Source: Rhizobium esperanzae (GTDB taxonomy: Bacteria; Pseudomonadota; Alphaproteobacteria; Rhizobiales; Rhizobiaceae). Taken from it: DNA of 64,000 nt. Below the pieces are notes generated by a model. It saw only the letters and a program-made list of their open reading frames with translations, did no database searches and was not told where the DNA came from. This document shows, in pieces, positions 15,775 to 25,841 of this stretch. The stretch lies in NCBI RefSeq assembly GCF_002204185.1, contig NZ_MXPU01000003.1:365537-429536 (forward strand), given 5' to 3'. Position 1 is the first letter of the stretch, and the number at the start of each line of letters is the position of its first letter. Made by a program: the position numbers and the translations under genes.

Positions 15775-16275
15775 TTATGCCTCACCCACCGTTTCGAACA
15801 GCACGGCTTCCATCGCCTTCGCCGCGTCCATGCCGGACCAGACAACGAACTGGAATGCCTGGAAATAGGCTTCGCATGTGTCGAGCGCGCTGGAAAGCAG
15901 CACCTCTACCTGGCGATTGGTCGGCTCCGCCCCGCCTGCAAGCAGCAGCGACTGCCTGAAAATGACGACATCTTCCTGACGCCAGAGGTCGAAATGACCC
16001 ATCAGCACCTGCCCGTTGATCGCCGAGAGCAGCTTGACCACCTCGTTGACCCTGATGTCGGGGACTTTGATATCGAAAGCGCAACCAAGATGCAGCGCCT
16101 CGAATTCCTCCATCCAGGAAAAGGAAACATGATAGTCCGCCCATCGCCCCTCGACCGTCATTGCGATCTCATCCTCGCCGGATCGCTCGAACGACCAATC
16201 GTTGTTGGAGGCCACGTACTCGATCATATCGACCGGGTTCGACTGACGCTCGACTTCCAATTCCATCAGGTTCAT
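15775..16275 (-). CDS. YbjN domain-containing protein
   Basis: A 166-residue protein beginning MNLMELEVERQSNPVDMIEY, with the YbjN core WADYHVSFSWMEEFEALHLG, then KLLSAINGQVLMGHFDLW. YbjN proteins are type III secretion chaperone-like folds of uncertain function; in E. coli YbjN affects motility and stress traits. ATG 16275 (AAGGTG upstream) is preferred to the upstream start at 16359. It is the first gene of an apparent YbjN-proC-csaA operon, a pairing frequent in Rhizobiales. Confidence 0.85.
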   Translation of the reverse strand: MNLMELEVERQSNPVDMIEYVASNNDWSFERSGEDEIAMTVEGRWADYHVSFSWMEEFEALHLGCAFDIKVPDIRVNEVVKLLSAINGQVLMGHFDLWRQEDVVIFRQSLLLAGGAEPTNRQVEVLLSSALDTCEAYFQAFQFVVWSGMDAAKAMEAVLFETVGEA

Positions 16276-16386
16276 GCAGCACCTTCTTGACCGGAACGAA
16301 TGCGGCTTAGCTTGGGATACGAACACAAGAAAGACACACGCAATACCGGAAACCACCATCGGATGATCGTTGAACCGCTGCCAGAC

Positions 16387-16638
16387 TTAACGCAGATAAC
16401 CTGCCCGGAGCTTACCAAGTCGCTTCGAATCATCATTTAAAATCAGTGTATAATGACCCTTGCCACCTGCCAGCCCCCAGAAGGGAAAATAGGGCAGACC
16501 TGCTGTGGAAAGCACTTCGAAACTCAATTCAGAAGGGAGATTAAACGACTCTGCGTATTGGCTTTTTTGGCAGTGTCCACAGGTGGAAAACTCACCCGGA
16601 ATTTTTTGTGACAGATGCGGCGTGTGGCATGAAGGCAA
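16387..16638 (-). CDS. Possible small zinc-ribbon-like protein (doubtful)
   Basis: The 388-nt gap between the YbjN and UbiK genes holds one minus-strand frame that looks somewhat protein-like: CHTPH, then STCGHCQKS (possible metal-binding Cys/His set), followed by LSFEVLSTAGLPYFPFWGL and LILNDDSKRLGKLRAG. No ATG start exists; TTG 16638 is the nearest candidate and has no clear ribosome site. The frame runs on into ubiK antisense of codon position. Codon use is less GC3-rich than the neighbours. It may be a fossil or chance; no family was recognised. Confidence 0.2.
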   Translation of the reverse strand: MPSCHTPHLSQKIPGEFSTCGHCQKSQYAESFNLPSELSFEVLSTAGLPYFPFWGLAGGKGHYTLILNDDSKRLGKLRAGYLR

Positions 16639-16663
16639 CGCCGCATTTGTGCCCGATCGGGAT

Positions 16664-16924
16664 TTAGCGGCCCTCGCCGGCGAGCTTGGCCTCCAACGCC
16701 GCGATACGGGCGGCCAGTGCCTCGTTTTCATCACGCGCCTTGATCGCCATCTCGCGCACGGCCTCGAATTCCTCGCGCTTGACGACGTCCATGCTGTTCA
16801 ACCAACGCTCGGCCTGGGCGTTGAAAGCCGTCTCGATCTCCTTGCGGACACCCTGGGCGGCACCTGCCGCGTCGGTCATCAGCTTGGCGAACTCGTCCAT
16901 GATGCGGTTCGTTCCGGTCGTCAT
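16664..16924 (-). CDS. ubiK: Ubiquinone biosynthesis accessory factor UbiK (BMFP family)
   Basis: This 86-residue protein matches the BMFP/YqiC family: NRIMDEFAKLMTDAAGAAQG, VRKEIETAFNAQAERWLN, VVKREEFEAVREMAIKARDE and a C-terminal coiled coil (LAARIAALEAKL). UbiK assists the aerobic ubiquinone biosynthesis complex, probably by linking it to lipids. ATG 16924 has GGAG about 9 nt upstream. It is divergent from lgt. Confidence 0.85.
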   Translation of the reverse strand: MTTGTNRIMDEFAKLMTDAAGAAQGVRKEIETAFNAQAERWLNSMDVVKREEFEAVREMAIKARDENEALAARIAALEAKLAGEGR

Positions 16925-17128
16925 GGCGTTTTTCTCCCTTCGCATAAGGTGAATTCAGCCCTTCGGGGCCTCGAAGATTGAGGTAGGGCTTCGCCACCCG
17001 CGATGCAAGCGCTTTGCGCGGGATAGCCTTACCCTGAAGCGGCCAGCGGAGGAGCGATCACGAACAATGCACTTGACCGTCCGGGATCGCGGCGGCATGT
17101 TCCGCCGACCTCAACGGATGGGAAAACC

Positions 17129-17977
17129 TTGCCGACAGCAGCCAATCTCCTTGCCATCATGCCTTTCCCGGACATCGATCCGATCGCTTTTTCGATCGGT
17201 CCGTTGGCGATTCACTGGTACGGCCTGGCATACGTCGCCGGCATCCTCCTCGGCTGGGCCTATGCGCGCCGCCTCGCCGCCAACGACGGTCTCTGGCCGG
17301 GCAATACATCGCCGATGACCAAGACGCAGCTCGACGATTTCATCGTCTGGGCCGCCCTCGGGGTCGTGCTCGGCGGCCGCCTCGGCTATATCTTCTTCTA
17401 TGACCTCTCCGCTGTCCTGCGCGATCCCATCCGCGCAGTCGAAATCTGGAACGGCGGCATGTCCTTTCACGGTGGCCTGACCGGCACGACGATTGCCATG
17501 ATCATCTTTGCCCGCCGCAATGCCATTCCGATCTGGAGTCTGTTCGATATCGTCGCCGCCGTCGTTCCCTTCGGTCTGTTCTTCGGCCGCATCGCCAATT
17601 TCATCAATGGCGAGCTCTGGGGCCGGCTGACCGACGTCCCCTGGGCCGTGGTTTTCCCGACCGGCGGTCCCTTCGCCCGCCATCCGAGCCAGCTCTACGA
17701 GGCCGGCCTTGAGGGCATCGTTCTGCTCCTGGCGCTTGCCGCCCTCGTCTACGGCATGCGTGCGCTGAAAAGCCCTGGCTTCATCACGGGCGTCTTCGTC
17801 TGCGGTTATGCACTGTCGCGCATCTTCGTCGAGTTCTTCCGCGAGCCGGACGCCCAGCTCGGTTACCTCCTCGGCACCAATTGGCTGACCATGGGCATGA
17901 TCCTCTCCTCTCCGATGATCCTGCTCGGCCTCTGGGCGATCCTGCGGGCCCGCCGCCAGGCTGCGCCTCAGCTCTAA
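17129..17977 (+). CDS. lgt: Prolipoprotein diacylglyceryl transferase
   Basis: A 282-residue inner-membrane enzyme with about seven helices. It transfers diacylglycerol from phosphatidylglycerol to the lipobox cysteine of prolipoproteins. Family signatures are present: [25 protein letters not shown], and the Lgt signature [14 protein letters not shown] followed by [12 protein letters not shown] 17129 (GGGA upstream) gives the usual N-terminus; ATG 17159 is the alternative but lacks a ribosome site. It lies 18 nt before the methyltransferase gene and heads an lgt-MidA-pgeF-M24 gene run. Confidence 0.94.
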   Translation: MPTAANLLAIMPFPDIDPIAFSIGPLAIHWYGLAYVAGILLGWAYARRLAANDGLWPGNTSPMTKTQLDDFIVWAALGVVLGGRLGYIFFYDLSAVLRDPIRAVEIWNGGMSFHGGLTGTTIAMIIFARRNAIPIWSLFDIVAAVVPFGLFFGRIANFINGELWGRLTDVPWAVVFPTGGPFARHPSQLYEAGLEGIVLLLALAALVYGMRALKSPGFITGVFVCGYALSRIFVEFFREPDAQLGYLLGTNWLTMGMILSSPMILLGLWAILRARRQAAPQL

Positions 17978-17995
17978 ACCGGCAGGACGCGCAAC

Positions 17996-19096
17996 ATGAC
18001 CACCGCTCTCGGCGAAAAGATCAAGGCGATTATCCAGGCCAACGGCCCGATCAGCGTCACCGACTATTTCTCGCTCTGCCTCGCCGATCCCGAGCACGGC
18101 TATTACCGCACCCGCGAACCGTTCGGCCGTTCGGGTGATTTTGTCACCGCGCCCGAAGTCAGCCAGATCTTCGGCGAGATGATCGGCGTCTTCGTCGTCC
18201 ATGCCTGGCAGCGCCACGGCAAGCCGGCAGATGTGCGCCTGGTCGAGATCGGCCCCGGCCGCGGCACGATGATGGCGGATATGCTGCGTGTCATCGCCCG
18301 CATCGCCCCGCCGCTCTTTGACACGATGAGCCTGCATCTCGTCGAAACCAGCGAGCGCCTGCGCGACGTCCAGAGCCAGACGCTCGAAGCCTATGGCGAG
18401 CGGATCGCGTGGCACGATGGCTTCGATGAGGTCCCGACCGGCTTCACGCTGATTGCCGCCAACGAATTATTTGACGCGATTCCGATCCGGCAGTTCGTGC
18501 GCACGCAAACGGGCTTCCGCGAGCGCATGGTTGGGCTTGACGCCGATGGTGAACTGACCTTCGCCGCGGGTGTCGCGGGCCTCGATCCTGCCCTACTGCC
18601 GGAACCGGTGCAGAACCTGCCGCTCGGCACGCTCTTCGAGATCTCGCCCGCCCGCCAGGCCGTGATGATGGCGATCTGCGAGCGGCTGCGCGCCTTCGGC
18701 GGCACGGCGTTGGTCATCGACTACGGCCATCTCGTCACCGGCTTCGGCGATACGCTGCAGGCGGTGCGCATGCATGAATTCGACCCGCCGCTCGCCCATC
18801 CCGGCGAAGCCGACCTGACGAGCCATGTCGATTTCCAGCAGCTCGCCGAGACGGCGCTGACATCAGGCCTCCATCTGAACGGCGCCCTGCACCAGGGCGA
18901 CTTTCTGACCGGCCTCGGCATTCTCGAACGCGCCGCCGCCCTCGGGCGTGACCGCGAACCGCACACCCAGCAGGTCATCCAGTCGGCGGTCGACAGGCTT
19001 GCCGGCGCCGGTGAGGGCCGGATGGGCGAACTCTTCAAGGTCATGGCGGTCTCCCATCCTGCCGTCGATCTCATGCCCTTTCGTCCGGTGGATTGA
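17996..19096 (+). CDS. MidA/NDUFAF7-type SAM-dependent methyltransferase
   Basis: A 366-residue member of the DUF185 (Methyltransf_28) family. Seen are FGRSGDFVTAPEVSQIFGEM, the SAM-binding VEIGPGRGTMMADMLR, the ANELFDAIPIRQF segment and VIDYGH. The eukaryotic homologue NDUFAF7 methylates an arginine of complex I subunit NDUFS2; the bacterial substrate is not established. The gene lies between lgt and pgeF, an order seen in many alphaproteobacteria. RBS GCAGGA lies upstream of ATG. Confidence 0.88.
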   Translation: MTTALGEKIKAIIQANGPISVTDYFSLCLADPEHGYYRTREPFGRSGDFVTAPEVSQIFGEMIGVFVVHAWQRHGKPADVRLVEIGPGRGTMMADMLRVIARIAPPLFDTMSLHLVETSERLRDVQSQTLEAYGERIAWHDGFDEVPTGFTLIAANELFDAIPIRQFVRTQTGFRERMVGLDADGELTFAAGVAGLDPALLPEPVQNLPLGTLFEISPARQAVMMAICERLRAFGGTALVIDYGHLVTGFGDTLQAVRMHEFDPPLAHPGEADLTSHVDFQQLAETALTSGLHLNGALHQGDFLTGLGILERAAALGRDREPHTQQVIQSAVDRLAGAGEGRMGELFKVMAVSHPAVDLMPFRPVD

Positions 19097-19205
19097 CAGG
19101 GCGCACGCGGCTGAGCCAACATCCGCGCGGAACAGGAACTTGAAGCGCGCCGCGATGCGCTGCGCTCGGGACAAAACAAACCTCTCGAAAAACCCGGAAC
19201 TACAG

Positions 19206-20000
19206 ATGCAGGACGCGGCCTCTCCCGCACCGATCCAAAGCGCGCTGCTGAACGAAGCGACGGGCGCCGCCATCCGCCACGGTTATTTCACCCGGGCGGG
19301 CGGTGTCTCCGAAGGGATCTATCGCGGTCTCAATGTCGGCCTCGGCTCCAACGACGAACGCGGGAACGTCGTGGAAAACCGCCGCCGCGTCGCCGCCTGG
19401 TTCGATCTGCCGCTCGAGCGGCTGGCAACTGTTCATCAGGTGCATTCGCCCGACGTCGTGACGATTGGCGCCGATTACGACGGCGCCCGCCCCGACGCGG
19501 ACGCAATGGTGACGGCAGTTCCCGGCATTGCCCTTGGCGTGCTGGCCGCCGATTGCGGTCCGGTCCTCTTTGCCGACCCGGAAAATCGCATCATCGGCGC
19601 CGCCCATGCCGGCTGGAAGGGCGCGCTGACCGGTGTTCTCGAAAACACCATTGCGGCCATGGAAGCCCTGGGGGCAGACCGTGCCAGCATACTGGCCTGC
19701 CTCGGCCCCTCGATCAGTCAGGCGAGTTACGAGGTCGGGCCGGAATTCGTCGATCGCTTCGTCGCCGAAAATCCTGACTACGAGCGCTTTTTCAAGCCGT
19801 CCGCAACGCCGGGCCGGGCCATGTTCGACCTGCCGGCACTGACGATCGACAGGCTGACGAGGGCTGGCGTGCAGGCCGAAAGCCTCGGGATCTGCACCTA
19901 TCCGGATAACGATCGCTTCTTTTCCTATCGCAGGACGACACATCGCAACGAGCCGGACTACGGCCGTCAGATTTCGGCGATATCAATCAGGGAGATTTGA
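19206..20000 (+). CDS. pgeF: Peptidoglycan editing factor PgeF (YfiH/laccase-domain)
   Basis: A 264-residue YfiH-family protein. Conserved metal-site segments are seen: ATVHQVHSPDV (His), LAADCGPVLF (Cys), and IGAAHAGWKGALTGVLENT (His), plus CLGPSISQASYEVG. In E. coli, PgeF hydrolyses wrongly incorporated serine in muropeptide precursors; some family members act on purine nucleosides or phenols. ATG 19206 is chosen because it precedes the conserved start; the frame upstream runs into the methyltransferase gene. Its stop lies 5 nt before the ATG of the next gene. Confidence 0.9.
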   Translation: MQDAASPAPIQSALLNEATGAAIRHGYFTRAGGVSEGIYRGLNVGLGSNDERGNVVENRRRVAAWFDLPLERLATVHQVHSPDVVTIGADYDGARPDADAMVTAVPGIALGVLAADCGPVLFADPENRIIGAAHAGWKGALTGVLENTIAAMEALGADRASILACLGPSISQASYEVGPEFVDRFVAENPDYERFFKPSATPGRAMFDLPALTIDRLTRAGVQAESLGICTYPDNDRFFSYRRTTHRNEPDYGRQISAISIREI

Positions 20001-20005
20001 GCAGA

Positions 20006-21157
20006 ATGGCACTGCACTTCGAAAAGGCCGAGTACTCAAGCCGGCTTGCGCGCCTCACCGAAAAGATGAAGGAAGAAAAGCTCGACGCCCTGCTGCTCTT
20101 CGCCCAGGAAAGCATGTACTGGCTGACCGGCTATGACACCTTCGGCTACTGCTTTTTCCAGACGCTGATCGTCAAGAGCGACGGCACCATGGCGCTGATC
20201 ACCCGCTCGGCGGATCTTCGCCAGGCCAAACACACCTCGATCCTTGAGGACGTCCACATCTGGGTCGACAGGGTCAATGCCGATCCGACGCTCGACCTGA
20301 AGAACCTGCTGGTCGAGATGGATCTGCTCGGCGCACGCATCGGCGTCGAATATGATACGCACGGCATGACCGGCCGCGTCGCCCGCCTGCTCGACGCGCA
20401 GTTGACCACTTTCGGCCAGATCGTCGACGCTTCCTATCTCGTCAGCCGTCTTCGTCTCGTCAAGAGCCCGACGGAGGTCGCCTATGTCGAGCGCGCTGCC
20501 GCTCTCGCCGACGACGCGCTCGACGCCGCAATCCGGCTGACGAAACCGGGCGCCGACGAGGCCGATATCCTCGCCGCCATGCAGGGTGCGGTCTTTTCCG
20601 GCGGCGGCGATTATCCCGCCAACGAGTTCATCATCGGGTCCGCTGCCGACGCCCTGCTCTGCCGCTACAAGGCCGGCCGCCGCAAGCTCGACGCCAGCGA
20701 CCAGCTGACGCTCGAATGGGCCGGCGCCTACGCGCATTACCATGCCGCCATGATGCGCACGATCGTCATCGGCGAGCCGATGCAACGCCATCGCGAGCTC
20801 TACAATGCCTGCCGCGAAACCATCGAGGCGATCGAGACCGTGCTGAAGCCCGGCCACACCTTCGGCGACGTCTTCGACATGCATGCCAGAATCATGGACG
20901 AGCGCGGCCTCGCCCGCCACCGGCTGAATGCCTGCGGCTATTCGCTCGGCGCCCGCTTCTCGCCCTCCTGGATGGAGCACCAGATGTTCCATGCCGGCAA
21001 TCCGCAGCCGATCGAGCCGAACATGTCGCTCTTCGTGCATATGATCATTGCCGATTCCGATACCGGCACGGCAATGACGCTCGGCCAGACCTATCTGACG
21101 ACGGCGGATGCGCCGCGCACACTTTCCCGTCATTCGCTCGATTTCATCGGCCTTTGA
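20006..21157 (+). CDS. M24-family peptidase homologue, creatinase/DoeA type
   Basis: A 383-residue pita-bread-fold protein with an N-terminal creatinase domain (about 10-140, including ESMYWLTGYDTFGYC) and a C-terminal M24 domain. The usual metal-binding pair of aspartates is not kept: the segment reads TLEWAGAYAHYHAAMMRT where metallopeptidases have D...D...T. A histidine is seen in EHQMFHAGN. This pattern is found in metal-independent members such as creatinase and ectoine hydrolase (DoeA/EutD), so amide hydrolysis of a small molecule is more likely than Xaa-Pro peptidase activity. ATG 20006 is preferred; TTG 19997 overlaps the pgeF stop. Confidence 0.82.
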   Translation: MALHFEKAEYSSRLARLTEKMKEEKLDALLLFAQESMYWLTGYDTFGYCFFQTLIVKSDGTMALITRSADLRQAKHTSILEDVHIWVDRVNADPTLDLKNLLVEMDLLGARIGVEYDTHGMTGRVARLLDAQLTTFGQIVDASYLVSRLRLVKSPTEVAYVERAAALADDALDAAIRLTKPGADEADILAAMQGAVFSGGGDYPANEFIIGSAADALLCRYKAGRRKLDASDQLTLEWAGAYAHYHAAMMRTIVIGEPMQRHRELYNACRETIEAIETVLKPGHTFGDVFDMHARIMDERGLARHRLNACGYSLGARFSPSWMEHQMFHAGNPQPIEPNMSLFVHMIIADSDTGTAMTLGQTYLTTADAPRTLSRHSLDFIGL

Positions 21158-21259
21158 AGACCGGGACTAACCGGTGAGAATCCGGAATTGACAGAGGACC
21201 GTCCCCGCCCGCATAAATCCGGGCGGGCTGATGGGATTGTGGGAAGGACGGATCACGGG

Positions 21260-22081
21260 ATGACGCGAGCTGCGACTGTGCCCACGCTCCTGTTCGTCAT
21301 GGCTCTGCTGACCGCCTGCAACACCACCGACGCGCTGACGCCGCAAGTCGGCATCGGCGAATCCTCCGGAGCTCCGCCGTCAAGCCCGGTGACGCAAGGC
21401 GAGGCAGAACGTCTGGCCGGCGCCCGCCAGCCGATTTTTGCCGGGAGCACGCAGCCGAGTGGCTATCATCCGGCCTATGATCAGTCGCAAAGAACCTATC
21501 GACCCGGCAGCGGCGCCCCGCCGACGACGATGCAGGAGCAGGCAGACGCGCTGTCGAGGAACGGCTCCTCGCCCGCCGCCTCCGCCCCGATCGAGGGACA
21601 GGCGCTGCCGCCGGCTGCCGCCGGCGCCCGGTCTCCAACACAGCCCGACCAGCGGCCTGACACGCAGCAACCGCAGCAGACCGCCGCCCTCACCCGCGGC
21701 GCCTCTTCCGCGCGTGGCAATACGGTGCGCTTCCTGCCGATCATCGGGGCGCCGGTACAAGCCGTGACTCCGCTCTCGCGCCAGCTCGGCGCCGAGGCGC
21801 GCGCCAACGGCCTTTCCATCAAGAGCTCGAACGATACGAGCAGCGATTACATCCTCAAAGGTTATCTCTCAGCCTTCAGTGACGACGGCAAGGTCACCGT
21901 GGTCTACGTCTGGGACGTTCTCGACAGCGGCGGCGCCCGCCTGCACCGCATCCAGGGGCAGGAAAGCGTACCGACGGCCGCCGCCGACCCCTGGGCGGGT
22001 GTCCCGGCTTCGGTGATGCAGCAGATCGCCTCGAAAACCATCGCGGAATTCACCTCCTGGCGGCAAACTCAGGGCGGTTAG
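21260..22081 (+). CDS. Lipoprotein of unknown function
   Basis: A 273-residue predicted lipoprotein. ATG 21260 gives a short signal peptide with lipobox LLTAC (cysteine near residue 20); an earlier frame start at 21188 would place the signal internally. The middle (about 40-165) is low-complexity and rich in Pro, Ala, Ser and Gln. The C-terminal 110 residues look folded (RFLPIIGAPVQAVTPLSRQL, DYILKGYLSAFSDDGKVTVV, VYVWDVLDSGGARLHRIQG). No known family was recognised. It lies between the M24 gene and prs, in the same orientation. Confidence 0.72.
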   Translation: MTRAATVPTLLFVMALLTACNTTDALTPQVGIGESSGAPPSSPVTQGEAERLAGARQPIFAGSTQPSGYHPAYDQSQRTYRPGSGAPPTTMQEQADALSRNGSSPAASAPIEGQALPPAAAGARSPTQPDQRPDTQQPQQTAALTRGASSARGNTVRFLPIIGAPVQAVTPLSRQLGAEARANGLSIKSSNDTSSDYILKGYLSAFSDDGKVTVVYVWDVLDSGGARLHRIQGQESVPTAAADPWAGVPASVMQQIASKTIAEFTSWRQTQGG

Positions 22082-22186
22082 TCACAAACTTTTTGCAAAT
22101 ATGAAAGTCTGTGGCGCCTTTGCCCTTGCATTCACTGGGAAGCTGACTAAAAAGCGCGGCTATCAGCGCATAACAGGCGGACCAAA

Positions 22187-23119
<933 letters not shown>

Positions 23120-23131
23120 AAAGCCTCCACC

Positions 23132-23236
23132 GTCATGCTCGGCCTTGTGCCGAGCATCTGACCGTTGGCGGAAAAGCGCTTATTCTCAGAAACTTAATCG
23201 GCCGGCACAGATCCTGGGAACAAGGTCGAGGATGAC
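23132..23236. repeat. RIME-like palindromic mosaic element
   Basis: The 105-bp segment starts GTCATGCTCGGC and ends GAGGATGAC. Each end is an imperfect palindrome, and the two are in opposite orientation (TCGGCC..TGTGCCGA followed by GCATCTG; then CAGATCCTGG..AAGGTCGAGGATGAC). Size and two-palindrome layout fit the Rhizobium intergenic mosaic element RIME1 (about 108 bp). It lies between prs and its terminator, so it is probably transcribed. Confidence 0.6.
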
Positions 23237-23271
23237 GCCACGGCTTTTGCAGTGGTTTGTCAGCAGCCTGA

Positions 23272-23300
23272 AGGCCGGCACAAGGCCGGCCTCTTTCATT
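23272..23300 (+). terminator. Rho-independent terminator downstream of prs
   Basis: The 8-bp perfect stem AGGCCGGC / GCCGGCCT with loop ACAAG is followed by CTTTCATTT. It lies 150 nt after the prs stop, beyond the mosaic repeat. Confidence 0.7.
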
Positions 23301-23321
23301 TCTGATTCCAATCGAGAACGT

Positions 23322-24866
23322 TCAAGGCTGCTGAGGCTGCGCAGGTAGTGCGTCCTGACCTTGATCTGGTTCCTGCTCCTGGTCCGGCTCCAGCCCCTGA
23401 TCCTGATCCGGACCATCCGGTCCCTTGATCTGCTGGCCGTTGACCGCCACGGAACCATCTCGGCTGATGCTGACGTCCCAGCGCGAACGGCCATCCGGAT
23501 CGGTCTTGGCAAAGCCCTTCACCATCATGATTCCGAAGGAGACCTGGTTGAGATCGGGATCCGTCTTGGCAAGCTCCTGAACCGCCGCGATCGTCTTGTC
23601 GAGATCGCGGGCAAGGATCGTCGCCTCCATCGAATAATCCTTCTCCGTATCGACGCGACCTTCGATCTTGCCGGTTATATCGACGTCATAGACCTGCGAT
23701 TTGGCACTGATCTTCGGAAACTCGACGGCAAGCCGGCCATCGCGGAAGAGCTTCTTCGCCATCTCCTCGCCGGTCTTCTCGGACGCCGAATCTTTGAAAT
23801 CCACCGCCATGAGGGCGTCGCCGAAGCTTGCGAAATCCAGATTCGGAAGCGCGAGTTGGAAATCGAAGCTGGTCGGCATGAAGGCCGAATAATTTGCCGG
23901 CATTAGCCGCGTGTCGAGGCTGATCTCCTGCCCATTCATGCCGAAGCCGAAACGCATGGCGTCACTCGGCCCCTCGATGGCGAGGTTGTAGCCGAATGCC
24001 TTGGCGCCGCCCTTGCCCATCTCGCTGCTGACGGTCAGGTCGTTGACCCCGATCGTCTCGCTGAACGAAGTCAGAAGCGGGAAGGCCTCCTTCACTATTC
24101 CCTTTATCTTGTCGCTGTTTTCCGGACTCAATTCCTTCTCATCGAGATGGTCGAGCACGAAGAAGACCATCTCGCGAATATGCTTGGCCGGCAGGCCGTT
24201 CACCTTGGCCTCGACATTGATCGAGCCGGCACGAAGTTCGATGGGCGGCATTTGCAGGCCGGAAACCTGCTCGACGAAATCAGACATCGAGCCGCTGCCG
24301 GCAAAATCGATCCGTCCATTGCCGCCTGTGCTGTCGGTCGAACTCAGCTTCTGGTCCATGCTGGCGATGCTGGCATGGACCTCCTCGGTCTCGGACTTGC
24401 TGGCCATCTTGATGTCTTTGGCCGCGAAGGTGCCGGAGCGCAGATAGCTGATCGCCGGGTCGAAGACGCCGGAATAAACAAGCGACGCGATGGAATAGGT
24501 GAAATCCGTCGGCTTCTGGTCTGGACCCTTGAAATGGCCCGAGACGTTGAGTTTGTTGTCGCCTTCGACGTTCCAGAGTCCACTGTCGAGCGGCGTGGCG
24601 AACATCGAAAACGGTGTCAGTCCTGTGATCGTAAACGTCGCCGGATCGGCCTTGGTAAGCAGCTTCGCCAGATCGTAGATGATCTCATAGCGCGTGCCGG
24701 CCGGATTGACGGTGATGAGACCGCTTTTTGCCAAATCCTGGGGAAGCAGCTTCGTCAGGGTCTCCTTGACCGCGTTGGCGCCCTCCTGGTTGATCTCCGC
24801 GCCCTCGGCCCCGGTGAAAAGGCAAAGGGCAAGTATACTCGTTGCCGTGACAAGTTTGAGACGCAT
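23322..24866 (-). CDS. Large secreted protein of unknown function
   Basis: A 514-residue protein with a signal peptide (MRLKLVTATSILALCLFTGA, cut near EGA), so it is periplasmic or outer-membrane associated. The body lacks cysteine, is rich in beta-prone segments and reads like a lipid-binding or AsmA-like repeat fold (for example MEATILARDLDKTIAAVQEL, FGYNLAIEGPSDAMRFGFGM), but no family was firmly recognised; DUF2125 is a guess. The last 30 residues are a low-complexity Pro/Asp/Gln/Glu tail with repeated PDQ-type units. It converges with prs. Confidence 0.7.
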   Translation of the reverse strand: MRLKLVTATSILALCLFTGAEGAEINQEGANAVKETLTKLLPQDLAKSGLITVNPAGTRYEIIYDLAKLLTKADPATFTITGLTPFSMFATPLDSGLWNVEGDNKLNVSGHFKGPDQKPTDFTYSIASLVYSGVFDPAISYLRSGTFAAKDIKMASKSETEEVHASIASMDQKLSSTDSTGGNGRIDFAGSGSMSDFVEQVSGLQMPPIELRAGSINVEAKVNGLPAKHIREMVFFVLDHLDEKELSPENSDKIKGIVKEAFPLLTSFSETIGVNDLTVSSEMGKGGAKAFGYNLAIEGPSDAMRFGFGMNGQEISLDTRLMPANYSAFMPTSFDFQLALPNLDFASFGDALMAVDFKDSASEKTGEEMAKKLFRDGRLAVEFPKISAKSQVYDVDITGKIEGRVDTEKDYSMEATILARDLDKTIAAVQELAKTDPDLNQVSFGIMMVKGFAKTDPDGRSRWDVSISRDGSVAVNGQQIKGPDGPDQDQGLEPDQEQEPDQGQDALPAQPQQP

Positions 24867-25200
24867 AGTCTGGTTTTCTCCTCAGCCGCTTTTTGATTGC
24901 GGCCATCCAAAGATGCGAAGCGCGCCGATGTCAAGCCAAGTGGCGATAAGCACTGGCAATCTTGCCTTTGACCAGGTGCAGATCGCAATGATGGAGCGCC
25001 CCGGCGAAAGCCCCTCCATCGCCGAAAAACCGGTGCAATGGGCAACTTGCGTTTCCGAGCGACTTATACTATAGGCCACCGGTCCGCGTAGACACCCTTG
25101 GAGGCAACGCGGATGAGGATGGGAAAACCCGCCTCCGGTTCGACGGAACAAGGCTTTTGCCTGCCGCCGAACTCTCCAAATAACCTCGAAAGGAAAAGCC

Positions 25201-25815
25201 ATGAGCCAGGAAACTTACGAGCTCAAGGCCGAGGCGCGCGAACGGGTTGGTAAGGGGTCCGCCCGTGAACTTCGCCGCAACGGTTTGATTCCCGCTGTCA
25301 TCTATGGTGACAAGCAGGCCCCCATTGCCATCGCTATCAACACCAATGAGGTGACGAAGCGTATTCACGCCGGTGGCTTCATGACCACCGTAGCGACCAT
25401 CGAAGTCGACGGCAAGAAGTACAAGGTTCTGCCGAAGGACTACCAGCTCGATCCGGTCCGCGACTTCACGCTGCATGTCGATTTCCTTCGCGTCTCCGGC
25501 AACACCCAGGTGACCGTCGAAATCCCGGTTCACTTCATCAATGAAGCAAAGTCTCCGGGCCTCAAGGTCGGCGGCGTTCTGAACATCGTCCGCCACGAAG
25601 TTGAAGTTCACTGCCCGGCCGATGCGATCCCGGAATTCTTCAACATCGATCTCAGCGGCAAGAAGATCGGCGACAGCATCCATATTTCGGAAGTCACCCT
25701 TCCGAAGGGCGTCAGCCCGGTCATCGACCGCGACTTCACGATCGCGACCATCGTCGCTCCGGCTGGCGGCGTCGACGAGAGCGGCGCGGAAGCTGAAGGC
25801 GAAGCCGAAGCCTGA
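25201..25815 (+). CDS. rplY: 50S ribosomal protein L25 (CTC/TL5 type)
   Basis: A 204-residue long form of L25. The N-terminal 5S-rRNA-binding domain is clear ([30 protein letters not shown]), followed by the C-terminal TL5 beta domain ([40 protein letters not shown]). The tail is acidic (EAEGEAEA). GAAAGGAAAAGCC precedes the ATG. The 334-nt gap upstream (24867-25200) shows no gene; a TATACT -10-like box lies at about 25065-25075. In many alphaproteobacteria rplY is directly followed by pth; here about 3.4 kb intervenes. Confidence 0.96.
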   Translation: MSQETYELKAEARERVGKGSARELRRNGLIPAVIYGDKQAPIAIAINTNEVTKRIHAGGFMTTVATIEVDGKKYKVLPKDYQLDPVRDFTLHVDFLRVSGNTQVTVEIPVHFINEAKSPGLKVGGVLNIVRHEVEVHCPADAIPEFFNIDLSGKKIGDSIHISEVTLPKGVSPVIDRDFTIATIVAPAGGVDESGAEAEGEAEA

Positions 25816-25841
25816 TCGCTTCGACCAATTGAAAGCATATG

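Noticed and set aside
17111..18415. 434-codon minus-strand frame
   Set aside because: Antisense to lgt and the MidA-type methyltransferase; composition typical of a shadow frame.
20036..21133. 365-codon minus-strand frame
   Set aside because: Antisense to the M24 gene; no domain recognised.
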